From: DASUPK01 sp963695805
GTDB lineage: Bacteria; Actinomycetota; Thermoleophilia; Solirubrobacterales; 70-9
Assembly: GCA_963695805.1 (NCBI GenBank)
Contig: CAVOHV010000003.1
Span: 186,001-250,000 of the forward strand
Length of the DNA: 64,000 bases
Direction of reading: 5' to 3'
Every line of letters begins with the position of its first letter. The stretch's first letter is position 1. The notes below the pieces were generated by a model. That model ran no database searches and had not been told where the DNA came from. It saw nothing but the letters and a program-made list of their open reading frames with translations. This document shows, one piece after another, positions 58,766-64,000 of the stretch. Made by a program: the position numbers and the translations under genes.

Positions 58766-59857
58766 CTAGGACCCGGGCGGGGAGTAGCCCGCGGACCGGG
58801 ACTTGTAGCCAGTGGTCAGCTGATTTCCCGGCTGGCGCCAGTCGGGCTCCACGTCGAACTTCTTGCGGATGTTCCGCTTCCGGAGTCCGCGCACGATCGG
58901 GCCGATCGTGAACTTCTCGAAGCTCGAGGCCACGCCGCCCCACCGGTCCTCGTCCATGAAGGGCATGTACTTGTCGGGGAAGCCGGGCATCGTGCACGCC
59001 ATGCAGATACCTCCGACGTTGGGGCAGCCTCCGACGCCGCTCTGCCAGCCGCGGATCGGCACGTTGCACTTGACCACGGGCCCCTTGCAGCCGAGCTTCA
59101 CCAGGCACCGGTGGTCGGAGCCGTACTCGGTGGCGAACTCGCCCTGCTCGGAGAATCCACCTCGGTTGCACGACTCGCGAACCGTGCGGCCGAACAGCCA
59201 GGTCGGCCGGTGGGCCTCGTCCAGGTCGGGGACCGGAGCGCGCCCGGCGAGGTGCAGCGCCAGGTAGAGCAGCGACTCGGTCGTGTTGTCCGGCTGGGTC
59301 GGGACAGCCCGGGATGTTCACCACCGGCAGGCCGGCGCGTCGACTTCCAGTCCCAGCCGAGGTAGTCGGCCACCCCCATCGCGCCCGTCGGGTTGTTCTT
59401 CATCGCCGGGATGCCGCCGTAGGTCGCGCAGGTCCCGAGCGCGACGACCGCCGCGGCCTTCGGCGCCAGCCGGTCGACCCACTCGTTGGTGGTGATCGGC
59501 TGGCCGGTGTCGTGGTCGGTGCCCATCGCCGCCCAGTAGCCCTCGCCGCGAGAGCTCCTCGTTCGGGATCGAGCCCTCGACGATCAGCACGAACGGGTCG
59601 AGCTTGCCGGCCTCGGCGTCGTACCAGGCCTGCATGAATTCGTCACCGTTCTCGTAGGCGAGCACCGGGTTGTGGACGATCACCTTCGGCATGCCCGGGA
59701 TCGCCTGCGTGACGATGTCCTCGAGGCTGGGATCGACGGCCGAGGTCATGGCGACCGAGTCGCCGTCGCAGCCCAAGCCGGTGGTCATCCAGATGACGTG
59801 GGCCTCAACCGCCTCCGTCTTGGCCTGATCCGGTACGAACTCGACTGCGTTGGCCAT
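58766..59857 (-). CDS. [NiFe]-hydrogenase small subunit, group 1h (frame broken)
   Basis: Fe-S relay subunit. From ATG 59857: MANAVEFVPDQAKTEAVEAH, no Tat signal, VIWMTTGLGCDGDSVAMTSA, PKVIVHNPVLAYENGDEF. After shifts near 59553, 59338 and 59312: NEWVDRLAPKAAAVVALGTC, ATYGGIPAMKNNPTGAMGVA, NIPGCP, LLYLALHLAGRAPVPDLDEA, RESCNRGGFSEQGEFATEYG, then an intact end: CKGPVVKCNVPIRGWQ, GGCPNVGGICMACTMPGFPD. GLGCDGDS replaces the usual CxxC, matching the 3Cys/1Asp proximal cluster described for group 1h enzymes. Lack of Tat implies cytosolic facing. Confidence 0.92.
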
Positions 59858-59882
59858 CTCTCCTCCTAGTGGTTGTCCAGCT

Positions 59883-60980
59883 TCAGCAGATCCTGGGAAG
59901 CGGATCACCGACCAGCTGGTCCATCACCCGCTTACCTCCGAATGCGGTCTCGACGAGCACCATGCCCGGCGGCTCGCTCTTGACCTCTCCGATCTCCGCG
60001 GCCTGTTCGCAACCGGAAATGGAGCGCAGGGCCTCGAGCGCCTGCTCCGCCCGATCCGGCGCGACGAAGGCCACAAGCTTTCCCTCATTGGCGACGTACA
60101 TCGGGTCGATCCCGAGCATCTCCGCGGCGCCCGCGACGGCCGCATTGACCGGGACATCGGCCTCGCGCACGCTGATCGCCACTCCCGACGCCCGCGCGAG
60201 CTCGTTGAGGACCGAGGCGACCCCGCCCCGCGTCGCGTCGCGCATGCAGTGCAGCTCGGCTCCGGCGGCGTCGAGCAGCGCATCGACCGCCGGCCAGAGC
60301 GGCCGGGTGTCGGAGAGGATCTCGGCATCGAGCGAGAACTCGTCCCGCGCGAGCATGATCGCCGAGCCGTGGTCGCCGACCGTGCCCGAGACGATGATGC
60401 GGTCGCCGGGCCGTATTCCGCGCGGGGAGAGCTCGCCCCGAGGATCGACCTTGCCGATCCCGGCCGTGCAGATGTACATCCCGTCCGCGTGGCCGCGCTC
60501 GACGACCTTGGTGTCACCGGTGGCGATCTGCACGTCCGCCGCCTGGGCGGCCTTGGCGATCGCCTCGACCTGAGCGCGGAGCTCATCGGCGGGCAGGCCC
60601 TCCTCGAGGATCAGCGACAGGCTGAGCGCCTTCGGCTTCGCTCCCGCCACCGCCAGGTCATTCGCCGTGCCGTTTACGGCGAGCTCGCCGATCGAGCCGC
60701 CCGGGAAGCTGATCGGCCGTACGACGTAGCTGTCCGTCGAGAGCGCGATGCCGAGGTCGTCGATCGTGACGACGCCCGCATCCCCCATCTCCTCGAGCGT
60801 CTCGCCCTCCCCGGCGAGGGCAGGCACGAGCAGGCCCTCGATCAGCGTCTGCGTCGCCTTGCCGCCCGCCCCGTGGGCCATCGTCACGGTCTCGTCCTTG
60901 AACCGGGGGCGCTTTGCCCGCGCGGTCTCGATGATCCGGAGAACCTTCTGCTCGCGCTCGGAGACAGCGGAGTCCGGCAT
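59883..60980 (-). CDS. hypE: Hydrogenase maturation protein HypE
   Basis: 365 aa, intact. MAHGAGGKATQTLIEGLLVP, GIALSTDSYVVRPISFPGGS, IGELAVNGTANDLAVAGAKP and RDATRGGVASVLNELARASG are PurM-like ATP-binding motifs, and the C-terminus ends PRIC, the Cys that carries the thiocarboxamide converted to thiocyanate. Works with HypF to make CN ligands. Start overlaps the hypD stop by one base (TGATG). 25 bases separate it from the small subunit. Confidence 0.96.
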   Translation of the reverse strand: MPDSAVSEREQKVLRIIETARAKRPRFKDETVTMAHGAGGKATQTLIEGLLVPALAGEGETLEEMGDAGVVTIDDLGIALSTDSYVVRPISFPGGSIGELAVNGTANDLAVAGAKPKALSLSLILEEGLPADELRAQVEAIAKAAQAADVQIATGDTKVVERGHADGMYICTAGIGKVDPRGELSPRGIRPGDRIIVSGTVGDHGSAIMLARDEFSLDAEILSDTRPLWPAVDALLDAAGAELHCMRDATRGGVASVLNELARASGVAISVREADVPVNAAVAGAAEMLGIDPMYVANEGKLVAFVAPDRAEQALEALRSISGCEQAAEIGEVKSEPPGMVLVETAFGGKRVMDQLVGDPLPRIC

Positions 60981-62101
60981 CAGACCAGCTCCTTCTCCCG
61001 GGCGAAGCGCCCGTAGTTGTAGTAGGCGGCGCAGGCCCCCTCAGGCGAGACCATGCAGGTCCCGATCGCGTGCTCGGGCGTGCAGGCCGTGCCGAAGACC
61101 TTGCACTCGTACGGCTTGATGACGCCCTTCAATACCTCGCCGCACTGACAGGCCTTCGGGTCCGCGACCCGAACGCCCGGCACGCCGAACCGCTTCTCCG
61201 CATCGAGCTCCGCGTAGGCATCGCTCAACCGGAGCGCGCTCTGAGAGATGAAGCCGAGCCCCCGCCACTCGAAGTGGGGGCGCAGCTCGAAGACCTCGGA
61301 CATCACCTTGAGCGCTGCCGGGTTCCCGTCGTAGGGCACGACGCGGCTGTACTGGTTCTCGACCTCACAGCGTCCCTCTCCCAGCTGCACGAGGATCATC
61401 CGGATCGCGTGGAGGATGTCGAGGGGCTCGAAGCCCGCGACCACCACCGGCTTGCCGTAGTCCTTGGGGATGAACTCGAACGGCCGTGCCCCGACGACCG
61501 TCGAGACGTGTCCCGGGCCGATGAAGCCGTCCAGCCGGAGGTCGGGTGAGTCGAGGAGCGCCCGCAGCGGCGGCACGATCGTGACGTGGTTGCACATGCA
61601 GGAGAAGTTCGTGACGCCCTCGGCACGCGCCCGCTTCATGGTCAACGCGGTGGACGGGGCGGTCGTCTCGAACCCGATCGCGAAGAAGACCACCTGACGG
61701 TCCGGGTTCTGCTTCGCCAAGCGGAGTGCGTCGAGCGGCGAGTAGACCATGCGGATATCCGCCCCGTCGGCCTTGGCCTCGGTGAGCGTCTTCTCCGAGC
61801 CCGGCACCCGCATCATGTCGCCGAAGCAGGTGAAGATGATGTCGTTCTCGGTCGCCATCGCGATCCCGTCGTCGACGCGGCCCATCGGGATCACGCAGAC
61901 CGGGCAGCCAGGGCCGTGGACCAGCTCCACGTTCTCCGGGAGCAGGTCGTCGATCCCGTACTTGTAGATCGAGTGGGTGTGGCCGCCGCAGACCTCCATC
62001 ACCTTGTAGTGGCGGCCCGGCTCGACCGCGTCGAGGATCTTGCCGGCGAGTGCCCGGCCGAGCTCCGCGTCGCGGAACTCGTCCATGTACTTCATCGTCA
62101 T
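60980..62101 (-). CDS. hypD: Hydrogenase maturation protein HypD
   Basis: 373 aa, intact. Scaffold for assembly of Fe(CN)2CO with HypC. Conserved MEVCGGHTHSIYKYGIDDLL, HGPGCPVCVIPMGRVD, VVFFAIGFETTAPSTALTMK, CMCNHVTIVPPLRALL, GFIGPGHVSTVVG, and C-terminal Fe-S cysteines in ACQCGEVLKGVIKPYECKVF with CTPEHAIGTCMVSPEGACAAYYNYGRF split as usual. ATGA overlap with the upstream hypC-like gene. Confidence 0.96.
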   Translation of the reverse strand: MTMKYMDEFRDAELGRALAGKILDAVEPGRHYKVMEVCGGHTHSIYKYGIDDLLPENVELVHGPGCPVCVIPMGRVDDGIAMATENDIIFTCFGDMMRVPGSEKTLTEAKADGADIRMVYSPLDALRLAKQNPDRQVVFFAIGFETTAPSTALTMKRARAEGVTNFSCMCNHVTIVPPLRALLDSPDLRLDGFIGPGHVSTVVGARPFEFIPKDYGKPVVVAGFEPLDILHAIRMILVQLGEGRCEVENQYSRVVPYDGNPAALKVMSEVFELRPHFEWRGLGFISQSALRLSDAYAELDAEKRFGVPGVRVADPKACQCGEVLKGVIKPYECKVFGTACTPEHAIGTCMVSPEGACAAYYNYGRFAREKELV

Positions 62102-62343
62102 GCCGCCACCTGGCTTCCCGCATGCGCGATCGCGGTCCCGGCGTGGACCAGCACGTGATCCCCCTCGGAGACCGGTTGCACCAGGGCGATCTCGACCGTG
62201 CTGCGCTCGCCGCCATCCTCGGTTGCGCAGAGCGCGAGCTCACGCTCGATGTCGATGCGGATGACCCGCATCCGGACCGCCTCATCCCCACAAGTGATGC
62301 ATCCAGTCGTGTGGTCGCAACTGGGGATGAGGCCGTCGGTCAT
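62098..62343 (-). CDS. HypC/HupF-family hydrogenase chaperone, variant with internal CITCGD motif
   Basis: 81 aa from ATG 62343: MTDGLIPSCDHTTGCITCGD, then EAVRMRVIRIDIERELALCA and VEIALVQPVSEGDHVLVHAGTAIA. The barrel strands match HypC/HybG/HupF (VxxGDWVLVHAGxAI), but the usual MC start is replaced by a longer N-terminus with CITCGDEA. Second HypC-like gene of the operon; such variants accompany group 1h clusters. Probably a partner of HypD or the large subunit with a distinct task. Overlaps hypD by 4 bases. Confidence 0.85.
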   Translation of the reverse strand: MTDGLIPSCDHTTGCITCGDEAVRMRVIRIDIERELALCATEDGGERSTVEIALVQPVSEGDHVLVHAGTAIAHAGSQVAA

Positions 62344-62410
62344 TCTCCAGGGCTCCTCTCCCCACAGCCGGGGCGGAAACGTCGCCGAGACCACTGGCAG
62401 TAGCGGCTGG

Positions 62411-62689
62411 TCACTCGATCACGCTCGCCTTGAGCTCCTCGAGCTCCTGCTCGTAGTCCTTGCCCATGCCCTCGAGGAGCCCGAGCGTCGCGCGGGCCTC
62501 CTCCTCGTCGACCTTCGAGATCGCGAAGCCGACGTGGATCAGTACCCAATCGCCGGGGACCGCCCCCTCGCCCTCCTCGTCCAGGAGCCCGACGTTGACG
62601 TTCCGCTGGACTCCCGCAACGTCCACCTTGGCGAGGCGGTTGCCTTCGTCGACCACTTCAACCACTTGACCTGGAATCGCCAGACACAT
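62411..62689 (-). CDS. hypC: Hydrogenase assembly chaperone HypC
   Basis: 92 aa. MCLAIPGQVVEVVDEGNRLA has the essential Cys2; VDVAGVQRNVNVGLLDEEGE, PGDWVLIHVGFAISKVDEEE complete the OB-like barrel, with a helical acidic tail. It carries the Fe(CN)2CO unit between HypD and the large-subunit precursor. First gene of the operon, behind a good promoter, with AGGAGA upstream of ATG. 67 bases separate it from the second hypC-like gene. Confidence 0.95.
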   Translation of the reverse strand: MCLAIPGQVVEVVDEGNRLAKVDVAGVQRNVNVGLLDEEGEGAVPGDWVLIHVGFAISKVDEEEARATLGLLEGMGKDYEQELEELKASVIE

Positions 62690-62743
62690 CCAGCTCTCCT
62701 CTCGGAATGGGCGCCTTGACGCCAGAAATACCCGAGCGCCGCG

Positions 62744-62772
62744 AACCTACTCCCCTCCCCAGGACGTGTCAA
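62744..62772 (-). promoter_or_regulatory. Promoter of the hydrogenase operon
   Basis: Minus strand: -35 TTGACA (62772-62767), 17-base spacer, -10 TAGGTT (62749-62744). The predicted start near 62737 gives a ~48-base leader before hypC. Best housekeeping-type promoter seen in the window. Confidence 0.65.
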
Positions 62773-62815
62773 GGAAAGGTGAGGGAGGTCGAGGAGATCC
62801 TCCGACTGGGGGACA

Positions 62816-63121
62816 ATGGGCTCGATGTCAACCGATGGAGAGGAACTGCTCGCCCGCGACGTCTACGTCGGCGACGGCTACAGGCCCTACGGCGAGGTGA
62901 CTCCGGAGGACGCTCGTACCCTGGCCGATCGCTTCAGCGGTCTGAGCGGCGGCGGCCTGGAACAGAAGGTCGCACCGGTCGGTCGGGCCTGGCGTGAGCT
63001 CGCCGATCTGATGGAGGCGGAGGGAGCGGATCGCGTGGCCGACCTCGGCGCCGAGAGGGCCGCCGAGCTGGCCGAGGGGCTCCGGGTGGTCCCACCCGGC
63101 GGAAGCTGGCTCTCTTCCTGA
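62816..63121 (+). CDS. Conserved small protein of unknown function
   Basis: 101 aa, MGSMSTDGEELLARDVYVGD start, then GYRPYGEVTPEDARTLADRF, VGRAWRELADLMEAEGADRV and LGAERAAELAEGLRVVPPGGSWL. Mostly helical, acidic, soluble. GGGGGAC precedes ATG 62816; ATG 62825 also possible. Divergent from hypC across the promoter region, so it could be co-regulated with the hydrogenase, but no family is known to me. Confidence 0.65.
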   Translation: MGSMSTDGEELLARDVYVGDGYRPYGEVTPEDARTLADRFSGLSGGGLEQKVAPVGRAWRELADLMEAEGADRVADLGAERAAELAEGLRVVPPGGSWLSS

Positions 63122-63159
63122 GCCGAGCCGACGGCGGCCGCGGGTAGGGTCTCGCGACG

Positions 63160-63339
63160 ATGCTGCTCGCCCGAGTCGGAAGCTCCGCCTCACGCTGCGT
63201 TGCTCGCCTTCCACATACTGGACGACGATCGCCGGGACCTGGGAGAACGAGGGCTCGCCGAGGGCGTCGATCGGGTGAGGCTTCTCTGGCGGCTTTACTC
63301 CCTGGCTGAGGACTTGGGCATCAAGTCCTGCGCCTGATC
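63160..63339 (+). pseudogene. Possible small gene with a frame shift near its start
   Basis: ATG 63160 reads MLLARVG, then sense appears to pass to another frame: EAPPHAALLAFHILDDDRRD, GLAEGVDRVRLLWRLYSLAE, ending DLGIKSCA-stop at 63339. The second frame alone has only a TTG (63200) as start. Helical, charged, no family. May be a chance frame; its stop overlaps the cupin gene end on the other strand. Confidence 0.3.
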
Positions 63340-63712
63340 AGCCCCAGGGCATCTGCTCGTAGCCGCTGTCGACCGGGACGCCGATGAGCAACGCGCGGAC
63401 GTTCGCGTCGGAGTCGTTACGGATCGTGCGCGTCACCTCGGGCGCGTAGCGGCAGTAGGTGCCCGCGGGCGCATCGTGCTGCTCGCCGTCGGCGACGATC
63501 GTCCCCTGGCCGTCGAGGATGATGAAGACCTCCTCCTGGTTGTCGCCGCTGTGGTCGTGCTCGGGGATCTGCCCACCCGGCTCGATGTCGACGACGTTGA
63601 AGCCGAAGGACTCGGCGCCCAGGGTCTTGCGCGCCAGGTGCCAGGTCGCTCCTCCACTCCCCTCCATCTCCTCGAACTCATCGACGTTCCTGATCGTGTA
63701 GCCCTCGGCCAT
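63338..63712 (-). CDS. Cupin-domain protein
   Basis: 124 aa from ATG 63712, with GAGGAGGAGAG just upstream. The two cupin motifs are GGQIPEHDHSGDNQEEVFIILDG (H-x-H...E) split as usual and DAPAGTYCRYAPEVTRTIRN, in which the second-motif His is replaced. A single-domain metal-binding beta barrel; enzymatic or sensory role undetermined. The frame is open upstream to 63970 but shows nothing cupin-like there. Confidence 0.88.
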   Translation of the reverse strand: MAEGYTIRNVDEFEEMEGSGGATWHLARKTLGAESFGFNVVDIEPGGQIPEHDHSGDNQEEVFIILDGQGTIVADGEQHDAPAGTYCRYAPEVTRTIRNDSDANVRALLIGVPVDSGYEQMPWG

Positions 63713-63772
63713 CTCTCTCCTCCTCGCGTTCCCCTTGTCATGCCGGGCGCCCCGAACATATCCTGTCCACCC

Positions 63773-64000
63773 GTGGGAGACGACTCGGCACAGAGTCTCG
63801 AGGAGGCGATCGGTCGTTACAACGAGGCGTGGAACGACCATGACCTCGACGCGATCATGTCGATGCACGCGCCCGGCATGGTCTTCGAGAACCACACCGC
63901 GGGCGAGTCGGCTCAGGGCGACGCAGGTCCGCGAGCACATCGGCGCGATCTTCGAGACCTGGCCCGACATCCACTTCGAGACCCGCCGTCTCTACGTGCG
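63773..64000 (+). CDS. SnoaL/NTF2-like protein, cut by window edge and frame-shifted
   Basis: GTG 63773: MGDDSAQSLEEAIGRYNEAW, NDHDLDAIMSMHAPGMVFEN, HTAGES; then sense continues one frame over as VREHIGAIFETWPDIHFETR and RLYV at the edge. The shift is near 63920. Typical N-terminal half of the SnoaL-like polyketide-cyclase family (helix, 'WN.HD.DAI...H.....F.N', beta strands). Divergent from the cupin gene, 60 bases between starts. Substrate unknown. Confidence 0.7.
   Translation, partial: MGDDSAQSLEEAIGRYNEAWNDHDLDAIMSMHAPGMVFENHTAGESAQGDAGPRAHRRDLRDLARHPLRDPPSLRA

Noticed and set aside
48268..62689. Hydrogenase operon as a pseudogene cluster
   Set aside because: Motifs, cofactor ligands and gene overlaps are preserved on both sides of each frame break and intact genes lie among the broken ones, so sequence error is the better explanation.

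Overview
The window is high-GC bacterial DNA with mostly GTG/ATG (some TTG) starts and many ATGA-type gene overlaps. Several features point to an actinobacterium, most likely class Thermoleophilia (Solirubrobacterales/Gaiellales-like soil bacteria): a WS/DGAT acyltransferase, a MarP-type protease, a penicillin-binding protein with an NTF2-like domain, an ECF sigma factor with a SnoaL tail, many 'MSEENVE...' SnoaL paralogues, secreted proteins with Lys-rich tails, and a group 1h [NiFe]-hydrogenase cluster carrying the DUF5947 and DUF6084 partners. The class assignment is inference from family content; no rRNA or intact tRNA is present.

Layout. 0-9.7 kb: tail of a thioredoxin-like gene, ispH, WS/DGAT, a secreted subtilisin, and a sugar ABC transporter (permease, ATPase, binding lipoprotein) with its ROK regulator. 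9.7-21.9 kb: an accessory-looking segment with an ECF sigma factor, secreted proteins of unknown function, a decayed tandem array of SnoaL genes, an amidohydrolase coupled to a cytidylate-kinase-like gene, a slipin and a catalytic-domain-only tyrosine recombinase. Only here do two related short hairpin repeats occur (about nine copies, all in the same orientation), together with two inverted copies of a tRNA 3' end. 21.9-24.9 kb: SufT-like gene, FxsA, HAD hydrolase and small conserved genes. 25-31.7 kb: an AddAB-like recombination nuclease pair; addA has a frameshift, and a long inverted repeat covers the addB start. 31.7-45.8 kb: gamma-glutamylcyclotransferase-like protein, HxlR regulator, MarP protease divergent from a PBP, lipoprotein and SRPBCC genes, an FHA/STAS/SpoIIE-phosphatase signalling group, a stand-alone gltB and a universal stress protein. 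46-47.9 kb: a NiCoT nickel/cobalt permease with a Fur-family regulator that has a His-rich tail.

62.8-48.3 kb (minus strand): one compact operon for an atmospheric-type hydrogenase, in transcription order hypC, a second hypC-like gene, hypD, hypE, small subunit, large subunit, NifU+Rieske protein, DUF5947, DUF6084, a conserved hypothetical, maturation protease, hypA, hypB, a double-SIS protein and hypF. A TTGACA/17 nt/TAGGTT promoter lies upstream of hypC. The NiCoT and Fur genes next to it plausibly supply and control nickel. Within 50.3-59.6 kb the reading frames break about twenty times by single-base shifts while every protein motif stays conserved, which looks like local sequence error rather than decay. 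The right edge holds a small hypothetical gene, a cupin and the start of another SnoaL/NTF2-like gene.
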